From: Rhododendron vialii
Lineage: Eukaryota > Streptophyta > Magnoliopsida > Ericales > Ericaceae
Reading direction: 5' to 3'
Assembly: GCF_030253575.1 (NCBI RefSeq)
Contig: NC_080568.1
Span: forward strand, 32,453,001 to 32,517,000
Length of the DNA stretch: 64,000 nt
Position numbers and translations under genes: made by a program. The notes beneath the pieces are model-generated. The model saw only the letters and a program-made list of their open reading frames with translations, was not told where the DNA came from and did no database searches. Positions 52,974-64,000 of the stretch are shown here, one piece after another (the first letter of the stretch is position 1; every line of letters starts with the position of its first letter).

Positions 52974-54204
52974 TAATACTACTCACAATCTTATCTAGTA
53001 TTTCAAGATCCCACGGGTGAAAGATTTAATCAGACGGTCAAAAGTGCTCCCACTGCATTTAGACATTTAATTGTCACGCCAAGTCATCACTTCAAAAAAT
53101 AAGATGCGGCCTTTTAATATTAAATGGCGAAAGTACACATTTTGCTTCAAAAAAATCCACCCATTCCAATAACAGTAAGTTCCGGTTTTCCAGCAAGATA
53201 AAAACAGTAAATCAAGTAACGACTCAAAAATATGGTGCTGCTTCCGAGGAACAAACTTTCATGAAATATAACCAAACTATCTGTTTCAAGGACAAACTTT
53301 TCTTCTAGACACTGAAAAGAGAGGTTCAAAATCCAGTCAGGACATTCTGCTATTAGTAAAGTGTCAGCTCATCATCGCTTCTCTCCAGCTACACTACGTC
53401 CGCTCATATCTCCAAATAACAAAATAGAGTCACCTGAATTTGATCTTCTACACGCCTGAAAGCTCTGTGTGACTCAAAATCAGTGTTCCAAGTATTGAAG
53501 AGTATCGGCCGATACACCACCATAAAACAATTTTGGACCTCCAATACCGAAATTTATAGGACACCACCCGATATTGTGCTATACCAGCTAATGCATGGCC
53601 GTATGAGCAATATAGATACGTATCCTCAATACCTCATGCAAAAAAGATGCTGAAACTCTTGCCGTACTGCAAACACAAGAGAATGGTCCATATCCAAAGT
53701 TTCATCACTTTCGACACACGATGTTAAACAGGGACGATGAAGCATATCTAAGGAGAAATGCCACTCTTTTGTCTAGGCGTAGAGAAGTACAATTTCTAAC
53801 GTGGTAATGCAGCACCACAATGCAGAAAAAGATCAACTGGTTCACAAACATGTTAAAACCACACTTGAGTGCTTTAAAAGATATAGCAATTAAAACCATC
53901 TCCATTCACATGGCCAAATTAGGGCTAAACACTTTGAAATTTGCATATGCATAAACTTATCTGAACACTCGATATGCTCCATAGAAGTAAGAATTGAAAA
54001 ATGATAGTAAGAACTCAATGATGCCTCAGCTTATTTCTATGAGTATTCTGATCTCAAGCCTAATTAGGACAAGAGTACCATATTCTTTGCTGGAGTTTCC
54101 CCTGCTCACATGGTAAGGTTACATGATATTCTGCCCATATCAGGATTCAACTTTTAGTTCCAATGTCAAACATTGCCATGTATAGTGAATTTTAACATGG
54201 TAGT
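52974..54204. other. Loop of the inverted duplication, no gene seen
   Basis: AT-rich DNA with short open frames of no recognisable product. A repeat-like ATCGGCCGATACACCACC stretch lies near 53507. Confidence 0.4.
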
Positions 54205-55625
54205 GAGTTAATCCCCAACTCGGTCACCACCTTCTCACTACACTCCTATGTGCTCTCCATCCTTCCCTCCCACCCTCTTCTTCTATCCTTCCTTTCTATC
54301 CCATCCACCACCATGGAGGGGATAGCCGGAAGGACTGAGGAGGGAAGAGGGTTTGACGGAGAAGGAGGAGGAAAAAGGAGAAACATGAAGAGAGGTAGTG
54401 GTGTTATACTTGCACAGTTTCACACACACACACACAGTCCAATTTATGAAAAATTATTTCAGAATAAAGTGATAAGATTACAACAGGAGAAGCCCCATGA
54501 GGGACAGGAATAATGCTCAGAGATTTGAACCAGGAAAAATTGAAAGCAAGTACTATGGAGGTCAATTTAGAATATAACAATACACTAAATAGATTTAAGG
54601 CACAACTTCTTGAGCTGAATCCTCTTCTAACAGAAGCACCAGGAGTTCTTCGACACGCTAATGCGATAGAATGCAAAAATGGCCCAATGCATTCCCAAAA
54701 GACTACCACATGACAAGTTTTGAAAGGCGTTCACGCCATCAAGGGGGTTCTTCATAAAAACTGTAGGTCAGAGGAGAAAAAAGAACTTCACTGCCTCCAA
54801 TCTGCATTACAAAATAGTTGAGCAATGAGTTCCAGAAAGCCATTATGAAATTCCCAGATTTAACAAAGATCAAGGAAAAATGACAAAGTTAAGAAGATGA
54901 AGCACCAGTCATCAAAATGTACACTTAGATCCGAAAGGAGGGAGCAGTAATTTCTTAGAATCAAGAATCAGAAATAGTCATCGAAAAACGACATAGAACT
55001 AATAACAATCAGTTCAGCCAAAACCAATCATTTTCCACTTTCCAGGCATTTTTTGCCTGATTCATGTTTTTTTGATGGAAAAGCAGCGACAAGCTGAGAA
55101 TCAGCGAAACAGTAGGCCCACTGAGCCAAAATATCTTTAGTGATTTTAAAATCACATTTTTGAGTCTTCATCGACCCAGAAAAATCTGATGCCCTTCATT
55201 TTTCAAGGGTTGAGGAGACTCAAACTTGCATTTTTGTGTAAAATGTTATTGAAGCTGCGGGGATGGGCCCAGGGGACTTCACGTAATACTACATCGCTTG
55301 AAACCAGGATTTGATCCCACAAGTCTGAGCTAGACACATGACTATTGCATAGTAAAGAGAGAAAATTATCTCACCGCTCACAGTTGTTCAACAGACGTAT
55401 AAAGCAGATTTTTGGTATGCATTGCATAGTAATCTGCTGCTACTTTCCCATCACGTTTGCAAAAAGCCTGACTTACAGTGGGTCCCAGCATGTATAAACA
55501 TAAAAGGGTTAAAAAGGAGAAGATCTACATCAACACTTAACAATAACGTATTTAGCTTGGTTGACAAAGCCAAAAGGCTTAAAGTCCCTATTATTAATTA
55601 GCTGTTTGAATTCATTTTCTTAGGA
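54205..55625 (-). repeat. Right arm of the inverted duplication
   Basis: Inverted homologue of 50980-52390. It contains the last two HISN1 exons in minus orientation and a CA run near 54422. Confidence 0.85.
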
Positions 55626-56120
55626 ATTCAATCCAACTAACCAGTCTCAAAGAAATATCCATCACTTCAGTTGTAGCCTCCCTTACCTCACTCCAAAATC
55701 ACAAGGGAAACTCAAAAATAATTCCATCCAAGAACAGGGTTTTGTTCCTGACATGACGTTATTGGGCTGAAAACTCTTCCTCTTATGTGATTGACGAGAT
55801 CATCAAGTGAAGTGTTCAAGAACCTACATTTGAAAAACGTTTGCCTGTCTCTTCTGGCAGTGTTTCTAACACATGGAGCTTAAAATAATCTCATGTACTA
55901 ATAAGTAATAAACACGATAGAAATCACCAATTTCCTTCAGTGACCCCAAGTGATTGGGACATAAGGCTCGGTTTGGTTTGGACCCCATTTCATCCCATTC
56001 AAATGCATCAAAAGTGTACAGGTCCATTCAATTCAAGGGGTCATCCAAGCACCCTACCTAATTTTTAACTTTGTTATCCAATAAGCAGTGTTGGTCCACC
56101 AGCTAATCTACAAACCGCTT

Positions 56121-56167
<47 letters not shown>

Positions 56168-56669
56168 CACCTGCAAGCCTGACAATGATGTTTGGCTCAG
56201 TACTCACTCGGGTCACCTCCTCCACATTGGTTCCTGGTTCCCCACATGTTTGCAGTAACCTAAAATGAATAGAGTGAGACAATAAAGAAAGGAAACTGCA
56301 ACCATAACATAAGAATCAAATTCTGCAAACCGTAAACTGGCCAGCTGCCCTCATATGTGCCTCTAATCTTTCAAGCATTTCATGTGGGATGTGATCTCTA
56401 ATACACCTTTGCGTTGGGTCAAGGACTTCCTGCTAGCAACAAGGACAACCTGAAGACAAGGTAAGAAAACGTACAGACAATTTCAACTTGATAGAACAAA
56501 GACCCTCTTTTGTATAAATTCTCAAGGATTGGTTTTACATGCTTGGTTTAGTCAAAAGAGAGTTCCCCTGACTTTCCAATATTACTCCACATTCAATTTC
56601 TTTTAAATCGTTCTCTCGCAATGTGGTTTCGCAACTAACAAGGTCCACGATAGCGTCAGCAATGCCCAT
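54713..56669 (-). pseudogene. HISN1: ATP phosphoribosyltransferase (HISN1) 3' half, minus copy
   Basis: Five exon remnants in order on the minus strand: 56669-56569 ([20 protein letters not shown] then DLKEI), 56449-56331 (VLVASRKSLTQRKGVLEIT, then MLERLEAHMRAAGQFTV in another frame), 56259-56171 (VTANM ... VLSQTSLSGLQ), about 55495-55375 (FCKRDGKVAADYYAMHTKNL) and 54801-54713 (IGGSEVLFSPLTYSFYEEPP, then TGA). Splice acceptors and donors are mostly kept. Frameshifts occur in exons 2 and 3, with stops in exons 4 and 5. The family catalyses the committed step of histidine synthesis; the substrate-binding N-terminal half is missing. A genomic, intron-bearing, degenerate copy. Confidence 0.8.
56125..56164. 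repeat. (GA)n microsatellite
   Basis: About 20 GA units lie in the HISN1-derived intron. Confidence 0.95.
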
Positions 56670-57662
56670 CTAGATTAAGAAGAAACGAGATAACTTGGAA
56701 ACAAACACGAAGTTCCTCACACATAGCTCAAAAGTCATTTTTTTATTTTCTCCAGCTTATCTTCTCTCCCTTTTCTTAATCTTCCTCCATGTAATATCAT
56801 GTGCAGCAATTAGTCCACACACACAAGTACACACGCATTTTGCACACGCTCACATTTACTGTGCTGCTATTCAAGGCCAAGGATGTTAAGCACAAAACGA
56901 AACTAGAGTACCAGAGCAAGTGTCCGTGTGCACTTCTGTGTCTCACTAGCATTTTTGCATGATGGGCTAATATGGTCATCATCCTTGTACCCCTGTTCTC
57001 CCGACTATATTGGGAGGAGCAACCTATCTTTGGCAAGACAAAGTCAATACTAAATCTAAAAGATCACTAAAAGCACCTGGTTTCGTTTAATCTTTCAAAT
57101 AGCACATGAATTGGGCTCATTTTCCTACGTATATGAAAAAAACAAATGGAGTCGACGTGAGATTCAATACTTCACCACAAACATACCTGAAAAGAAACTA
57201 AAAGGGAGAGAAAAAAAGAAGGAACAGAAGATTGGAAGAATCACTATCTTCAACTCCCTGGGATTTTATTGACAATTGTCACCAGTATTACCACCGGTCC
57301 CTTCGTTAGAACTAATTAACTCTCCTGCCATGACTTCTACGAAAGCAGGACTCAACAAAGAAAGAGATTTTATTAATCAGTTGATGAACAAAGAATTACA
57401 AGGATTAAAAGGATAGAGGACAAAGCGGCATCACAACCAGGAACAAAAAGCCCAACTTGGTTGGCACCTTTGCCCCGGACAATAATATGCCATCCAATGA
57501 CCTAAGACCGGAAAGGAGAAAAATACAAGGTTGTGGAAAGAATGGTACAAGCTGACAAACAAAAACAAGCAGCAAAGTTATAGGCAGCAGAAGCAAAAAG
57601 TTTCGAAGAGAGCACGACTTCAACAGCAGTTACAGGAAACACCCCAGCATAGGCACCATTAC
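56670..57662. other. Intergenic, no gene supported
   Basis: A CA-rich patch near 56817 and AT-rich DNA. The minus strand at about 57330-57640 looks like a 3' UTR (AATAAAATCTC near 57365) with no supported coding frame. Confidence 0.4.
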
Positions 57663-57785
57663 CTCAACTGAAACTCATACTCCAAGGACCAGAATTCAGA
57701 AACTTCCCCAAAATCTGATTTCATCATTCGAATCTCAAGCTTCAACATCAGCAAGACAGCATCACCATCATCTTCAGCTCCTAAA
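57663..57785 (-). other. Exon-like segment, unassigned
   Basis: The minus strand has an acceptor (TTTCTGCAG) before 57785 and a donor (GAG^GTAATG) after 57663. Between them the frame LGAEDDGDAVLLMLKLEIRM and then MKSDFGEVSEFWSLEYEF is open. No family was recognised and no partner exon is certain. It could be the remnant of a host gene. Confidence 0.25.
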
Positions 57786-58789
57786 CTGCAGAAACTGAAA
57801 CCAAAACGAACCCAAATTAAATTCAAGGGAAGAAAACTAAAATAGAAGACAACCGAGGTTCTTCATGTATTTAACTGATTGAACTCATCGCATGGCCTAT
57901 CAACAGGAAATTATTCCAAACATAAAATTTAAACAGGCAATGGAGCAGAATTTCATGATCCAAAGAAAATCAACATCAGCCGAGTGACTGGTTTTGAGTT
58001 AGGGATGAACCTGAAAGATTGGAAGAGACGAAGTCCCATGAATTCCTTCCTCAGCCGTAGAAACCGTGACGACGACGATTGAGTGAATTTATTCCGTAAT
58101 AAAATAATACAGTACTAATGAGCTTGATCCAGCGTAACCAACTCTATTTTCTTAAAATGAAACTCACTTTGATCCAGCCCGATTATGTATTATTCGGCAT
58201 TCGATTAACATGATCTTCAACATTGATTATCTTCTTGACAAGTTCTACTAGTTGAACACTTTCGATCAAGAAATAAATCCAGAACGAGTTCGCAATTTAC
58301 CAGACGAGTTCTACAAGTTGAACAGTTTTGATCAAGTGTGGCAAGCTCTATTTTCAGAAAATAAAATTCACGCTTTTCATCTTTGATTATATATTAATAT
58401 CAATTTTATTCACGTCATATTCAACAATTTCTAACTTATTAACAAGATTTACAACTTGAACGTATTAGATCAAGAAACAAACCCAAATTGAGTTCACAAT
58501 TTACCAAGAAGATGTCGAAGTTCCTGTAATGGAAGCTTTCGAATTTTGCGACGTCGTTTTAATTGACTTCTCAGCCTCAAGATGCGAAGTCCTAATGCAA
58601 TCAACCGACGTCGTTCTGGTGAACCTCCATCGTTCAAGATGCGAGGTACTTATGAAGAGAACCCGGTTTCTCTCTCTCTGTGTAAATGAAGAAGAATTTC
58701 AGAAGTAGAATTCGAGAAGAAAATGGAGTTTGGGAAGAAATGGGAGGGGAATTTTATTGATACTCAGAAAGATAACCACTGGGATTCTC

Positions 58790-58829
<40 letters not shown>

Positions 58830-59455
58830 ATTACTTACCCAATACAGACTCGATTCTGCCTTCTACAGCTCAGCACTGACTCTTGGCTAAGCTGCAGCTT
58901 GCTCCACTTGGCCTGGCTTGGCGCTTCAATCCCCTTTATGGTTAGAGACACGTATCAATATATAGTATACACTATATCACTACATCTTCGTTCAATTCTC
59001 GGTGCTTCTTTTTTTTTTTTTCTTGGACAATTCTTATAATTTTTTCCTGTCTTTATCCCCAAAACTATCATCCACACGGCCAAAACCATCAATTCAATCC
59101 AAATCGACCCTTCAGTGTTTGAATGCGGGGAAGAATCTAAGGTAACATCGGAGTAATTCAATTTCTTTTGGCGTACATTGTAATCGCCTTGCTTTTCTGT
59201 CTGGTTGGAAGAGTTACGGGCAACACTTAGCAGCCGAAGAAGATTCAGTTCTTGTAACTATTGTCAACTCTAATATGCAAGTTTTGCATACGCTCATTGG
59301 AGCTTTCTTTATTCCTTTACTTTTCTTGTGGTGGGCAAGCAAAGGTTTTATTCACCAAAAGGAGCAATACTCAAAAGAATAAATGGGCAAGGGAGCAAAA
59401 GGCTTAGCTTCCCAAGCACCTCTTTCAAGTTGGAAACTAGGAATTCGATCTACAT
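57786..59455. other. Intergenic, with CT microsatellite
   Basis: A (CT)n run lies at about 58791-58826. Near 58545-58650 are GACGTCGTT and CAAGATGCGA motifs also found in the 46-kb duplication and near 49.5 kb, suggesting a dispersed repeat. No coding gene is seen. Confidence 0.4.
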
Positions 59456-59735
59456 GAAAAGTTCTACATGAGATGCAATACTCCTGTCGCTTTGAAAAAG
59501 AATAAATGGGCAAGGGAGCAATTTAGGAAATATCATATTATAAGCAAGGGAGCATTTTAGAAACTTTTGGGCCACCTGAAGTTCTCCAAGCAACTGGCCA
59601 CTTTCTGCTGCTATGCTGAAAAGTTGTATATGAGATGTAATACAAGTGTCGCTTCGAAAAAGGATTTATAAGCAAGTGAGCAATTCTAAAAATTTTGGGC
59701 CACATGAAGTTCTCAAAGCAAAAGGTCACTTTTCA
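59456..59735. repeat. Imperfect tandem repeat, about 160-bp units
   Basis: GAAAAGTTCTACATGAGATG near 59457 and GAAAAGTTGTATATGAGATG near 59618 start two diverged units. Both continue through GTCGCTT, AAGC/GGGAGCA-like and GGGCCAC motifs. Confidence 0.7.
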
Positions 59736-60202
59736 ATTTCTCCCAAACTTTGTGAATCTGTTTATGAGTTTGGCCAGCCCCTTATTCTGGATCCACCATC
59801 AAATCGCCTTCAATAAATCTAGTTTTCGCCAAAGTTAGTGTTATCTCACTGAAACTGAACTTAAATGACTTGAACTTGCATCAGTTGGTCTATTGACTGA
59901 ATAGCAGATCAGAGTTTAGAGTCAAACATGTGTGTATGCTCTGATCAGAATATAAAATGCATTGAGAAAGTTTTTCGCCGTTTCATTGTGACGGATATGA
60001 TATGCATGGTATTCCTTTGTGCTGCTAGATAATTTTCTACCGAATCTTTAATATCTTTGTGCTTCTCTTTCAAACATCTCTTTCTCAAGTTCCCAAGGTA
60101 AGAATCTATAAATTTCATATTCACCTTCTGTATGCCTAGAACTCTGGACACTCATCTTTGACTGAATAGTTCTCACCAAGCAATGGTAGGTTGATGTGGT
60201 AG

Positions 60203-61371
60203 CACGATTCAAACTAATGCATTTCCGATTGAATTGGCTGGAGGGTTGTATGAAGTTCTTCTTTCATCAGGGGCAGCATTGGTAGAAGCTGAAGCTGATG
60301 TTGGAAATGCTGTTTATATGCTTCCTTCATTCTATAATCATGACTGTCGTAAGCTTTATCTTTCTCCTAATGGACTCAGTATGTGCTATTTTAGGGACTC
60401 AGTATGTGCTATATCGGATCAAAAAAAAAAAAAGTATGTGCTATTTAAGGGACTCAATATGTGCTATTTCACAAAGCTTTAAGTTTTATGTTATCAGAGA
60501 GTATACTTTTGGGGGAGTTCCTGTAGAGTTGTGAAATGAATGTTCTTCTAATTTTATGGGATTTATTCGCCAAAATGTTCAATTTTGTTCCACATATAGA
60601 AGTGAAGGTTGTAGGGGATCATTGGCCTTATTAAGATTCAAAAAAAAAAAAGTGCAGTAGATTCACTTGTGCTTAAATCAAGACCAGATTGAGCAATAAG
60701 AGGGAATGAAAAGGTGTCTATGAATTCCAAAGTAAAATCCAGTTTGTGTGCCAAATAAAGATGGGCATCTAGAGTGCCACTTTTTGAGAACACAGTATGC
60801 AAGATTAGCCCTTTGTAGGTCATTTAAATTGTGGAGCTGAAATTATATCTAGCACTGTTTGATAGTTGACCAAGGTTGCTAAAGACATTTACGTTGGTTT
60901 CTGTCGCTGCAGCAAATCATTGTTTTGTACAAAAGATTGTTTTCCCTTCATTCAATTACTAGAGGACAATATTGGCAAAAGAACATCCAATCTGAAATGG
61001 GGTGATTGATTTAATTGATGTTTGTAGTTGTTTGTTTGATATACATTGTTGGTCCCTTTCCTAATAACTTAAGTCTTTCCGGCAATTGGTAACCTAACAT
61101 ATGATCTCAGATAAGGTATCCGAGCTAAGAGATCATGGGTTCATGTCTTGTAATAGTGTTTGTTTCTCAATATTCATCACTGAATTCCAGTAAATCTCAT
61201 AATCGATGTAACCAGCTTACAATTTTCTTTGCAGCTCCAAATGCACACATTGTTTGGATAGAAACTTCAGATGCAAGAGTGAATGCTCCTTGTGGTATTG
61301 TAGCAGCTTTATGCTACATGCCTTCTGTAATTCTGATGTGGAAATCATGGGCTGATTTCTTACTTCTCTAA
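60203..61371 (+). pseudogene. ATXR4: ATXR4-like SET-domain gene fragment
   Basis: Exon 60203-60348 reads TIQTNAFPIELAGGLYEVLL then VGNAVYMLPSFYNHDC and ends in a good donor (C^GTAAGC). After an intron of about 0.9 kb, acceptor TTTCTTTGCAG precedes 61235 and the frame resumes PNAHIVWIETSDARVNA. SFYNHDCxPNAHIVWIE is the core SET motif of the plant ATXR4 (SDG38) histone methyltransferase group. Beyond DARVNA the similarity to the expected dIexGEELRICY block is almost lost, and a stop follows at 61369-61371. The zinc-binding post-SET part and the N-terminus are missing. A decayed genomic fragment. Confidence 0.7.
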
Positions 61372-61394
61372 AAGATTTAACAAGTTAATTGTTC

Positions 61395-61440
61395 GGGGGG
61401 GGGGGGGGGGGGGGGGGGGGGGGAGGGGGGGTGTGTGGGG
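61395..61440. repeat. Long poly-G tract
   Basis: Twenty-nine consecutive G, one A, seven G and then a GT/G-rich tail. Such a tract can form G-quadruplexes and is error-prone in sequencing. Confidence 0.9.
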
Positions 61441-62328
61441 GTTGGCTCCAAATTCAAAAATAGTCTAAATACTCTTTTTTGGTCTAGAGTAATTGTACCT
61501 TTTAAATGGACTCCAACGGACAATCTACCTCTCTCAACTAAGGTTCTTCTAGTGTTCACTTGATTCCGTTGCACTTCAGAAGAGTATACCCAGCATAGGA
61601 CCCTGTAAAACGCTCCATCAACCTTTTCATGGAGCATGATACCTAACTGCACTTATTGTATGTTGAGTAACGTTTCTTCTTTTTTCTATCTTCTTGATAT
61701 GATGGTTGGATTTGTGGGTTAATCTTTGGATTAGAGACTTTAGTTTTGCCATGAAACTAGATCAAACAGTTGTTTCTTGTTAAGTTGCTCAATGATCCAG
61801 CATTTGCTGTTATGATTCATTTAGTTGAATTTCCATCATTGTTGAACAAATGCATTACGTGAGAGCTATATATGACAATATAGCAACTCTTAACCGGCAG
61901 GTTTTGGAAAATGTAAGAATTAATTAACTTTGCCATTGAACATAAAAGTGTAGAGAAAGCCACAAAAAAAGAGTCGGATAGGGAGTACATTACGATTTGC
62001 TAACTTTCGGTCATGCGGAATCTCAGTCAGGTTAGAATCTCGCTATCTTTAAGTTGTAGATCGATTGTATGGCTAAGTAAATTCACAACAAGGAGAGATA
62101 TTATTATGACCATGGAATACTAAGAATACAAAATAGAAATGCAACTAGGTATACAGCAAGTCAAATTGGCAGAAGAACCTTCCATGCATAGAGGAAGCTG
62201 CTGGTCGGTTATGAATATTTTCCCAATTCTATTGAAGATCAGGGGAATTCAGTTTTACTTCATGTTGCTTTCTGCTGTCTTTTAAATTGAAAACTTATGT
62301 AGTGATAGCATGTTTTCTTTCTTTCCTG
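61441..62328. other. Intergenic, no gene seen
   Basis: AT-rich DNA without a frame that resembles any family I know. Confidence 0.4.
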
Positions 62329-62367
62329 CTTTTGGCCTGTTGAAGATGAAATTCAACAGGCCAAAAG
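62329..62367. other. Perfect 16-bp stem hairpin with 7-nt loop
   Basis: CTTTTGGCCTGTTGAA at 62329-62344 pairs perfectly with 62352-62367. It is a strong structure in RNA or DNA, not attached to any recognised gene. Confidence 0.6.
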
Positions 62368-62849
62368 AACCTAAACAAAAGTGTTGCAATCTTATGAAAT
62401 TCAATGCAACCAAACTTAGGAGAATGTCCAACAAGAAAAGAATGTCCAACATCATACTTCTATAACCTGAAGCGAGATCATAATTAATTGTGTTCCTTAT
62501 AGAATTCTTGATTGTAGACAAAAACAGGCCTACACCTTCAAGTGGCCATAACAATGAGCCCATAATTTTGGTGAACATAAATTTGCCCAACACATATATG
62601 CAAATCCATATGGAACGTGGAGGTTCGAAGGAAAGACTCTCAGCACATAAATTACGAGATCTAGAGGATGCCAGCAGTCCGCACAAGCCTTTGTTCCAGC
62701 AAGATAGATGACAGCGTTTGAAGCGTTGAGGACAAAATAGAAGTCTAACAGCAGCTGCAGCCGTTAGTTGACAGGACAAGCGACGTCCTTCTTTTCTTTC
62801 TTTTAATCGGTGGAAGTCAGTATTGTTAGAACTGTTAGATTAGTACCTT

Positions 62850-62930
62850 GAAAGAGGAGTTGAACTGCTGACCTTAGGTATCCCCTAATGCCATTGGGCC
62901 AAAGGCCTATTGGCAATGTCTTTCCGCTAG
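62850..62930 (-). mobile_element. Possible tRNA-derived SINE head
   Basis: The minus strand carries an A-box-like TGGCCCAATGGCATTAGGGG and, about 30 nt later, a B-box-like CAGTTCAACTCC. No cloverleaf or clear tail was found, so this is tentative. Confidence 0.3.
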
Positions 62931-63466
62931 CGCCTTGCCCGTGCCTGAAGGCACCTACAGACGAATCCGATCAGAACCTTAACCAACCATACAACAATGC
63001 CCCCGCATTGTTCCCATCATTGAGTACTCCAGCTACTGAAATTCCACCCATAGCTATATCTATATACATTGTGCAAGTTCAATAAGTGAATTTGACAAAG
63101 AAAAAGAAAACCAAGCTACTAACATCCATTTGATCAATGCTAACTTTGAGCATTATAAGAGGGGGAAATCATCGAATGTAAATCAATTAACATCCAACAA
63201 TCAACTAAACCAATAAATGGATGCATTTGATCAAAGACCTCCCTCGCAAGTATAAGTTCGAAAACTGTACAATTCACGTACTATACAATATTTTTAGATT
63301 ATTAAGGCATCATGAAATGGAATACCTATGTTCTTTGCAAAACGTGTCTGTTGAAAAAAAAGAAAGTGTAATAAAGTGCTTAGAAGTAGTCATTTACACT
63401 TCCTAACTACAAACACTATAAATAATTGCTAACTGGCTTGTAATAGGGAAGAGAACACAACCATAA

Positions 63467-63971
63467 CTACATAATACATAAACAACTCGGGCTGATCCCT
63501 AAGCCAACTCGTCCCCGTGGCATCTTTGAGCACAAAATGTGCATGTGGACGCACACTATGGGGTCTTCATCTTGCTCAGATCCAAGTCTTGCTAGGTGGT
63601 GGGCACTTTGATAGGCTTTTTGACAAATGTGTCCAATGGAGCAGCTCTTCCTGAATAACAAAAACAAAGCATCCCAAATGACAGCACCATGCAGCCAGGT
63701 TGGAGGGGCTCCTTCCTAATCGAATTGGCAGCTTGAAGTGGCTCAGACTCTATCTTCACATTGGTCATCCTTTTCACTAAGATGATGGTTAGGCCCCAAT
63801 AGCCAAATTTCAGCTTCTAAACTTGAGGTAAATGTGAACTTGCCGTACTAACCAAGGTGCCATCTGCCTTCTTCTATTTTGAAAACACCACCAAAACCTC
63901 CTTTTCCATTACTTTCATGTCAGCTGCCATCCATGTTTAGCTTCAAAGTTCCTGCTCTAGGAGGATACCAT
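63467..63971 (-). pseudogene. RNase H-like (RVT_3) domain fragment
   Basis: The minus strand reads WYPPRAGTLKLNMDGS, then GKGGFGGVFKIEEGRWHLG, SLEAEIW, MTNVKIESEPLQAANSI and finally QKAYQSAHHLARLGSEQDED, spread over frames. This is the plant RNase H-like domain found at the end of LINE polyproteins and in derived host genes. The first Asp (MDGS) and the Glu (EAEIW) of the catalytic set are visible. Stops near 63917 and 63870 and frame changes near 63790 and 63650 show decay. The element continues beyond or ends at the window edge. Confidence 0.7.
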
Positions 63972-64000
63972 TAAACTTAAATAGGAGAAGCAGCAAGAGG

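Overview
The window is nuclear DNA of a flowering plant, most likely a eudicot. It is AT-rich, has long AT, GA and CT microsatellites, contains intron-bearing plant genes, and is packed with plant transposons (Ty3/gypsy, LINE, hAT, Mutator, Stowaway, Tourist-like and CACTA remnants, SINE-like pieces). The resistance genes look like the R1A/R1B late-blight-type coiled-coil NLRs that are common in asterids. The exact taxon cannot be read from the sequence.

Layout. 1-6.5 kb: a broken DUF642 gene, a frameshifted coiled-coil exon, several foldback elements, an hAT element and a dead LINE tail. 6.5-45.8 kb: an NLR cluster on the minus strand built from a tandemly repeated block of about 11 kb (unit 1 from 7710, unit 2 from 18738, truncated unit 3 from 40389). 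It holds two intact three-exon NLR genes (8724-12909, 918 aa; 19766-23935, 930 aa), one recently killed NLR (41359-43883), one old 3' fragment (6507-7713) and one decayed coiled-coil exon (16400-16565). The copies are mosaics of each other, which points to gene conversion. Unit 2 is split by a 13.6-kb Tat-like Ty3/gypsy element (25415-38993) with 699-bp LTRs (14 differences by eye), a perfect 5-bp target duplication CCTAT, and an empty site still visible in unit 1.

The most interesting object is inside that retrotransposon. Between pol and the 3' LTR, on the strand opposite to gag-pol, lies a three-exon gene (38133 down to 34621, about 1,119 codons) with its own TATA box and clean GT-AG introns. 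It encodes a plant-mobile-domain region, a basic middle and a coiled-coil tail, and carries two nonsense codons in this copy. A second short antisense ORF lies at 33670-33951. Antisense orientation explains how introns can survive retrotransposition.

45.7-48.1 kb is an apparently perfect 1,161-bp tandem duplication. 48-64 kb is a graveyard of host-gene fragments that keep intron positions but carry frameshifts or stops: VPS16, two convergent partial copies of the histidine-biosynthesis gene for ATP phosphoribosyltransferase (HISN1) lying in a 1.4-kb inverted repeat, an ATXR4-like SET-domain fragment and an RNase H-like (RVT_3) fragment at the right edge. No tRNA, rRNA or CRISPR was found. Only the two full-length NLR genes look like functional protein-coding genes; they would act as intracellular immune receptors. 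All boundaries and identities were judged by eye.
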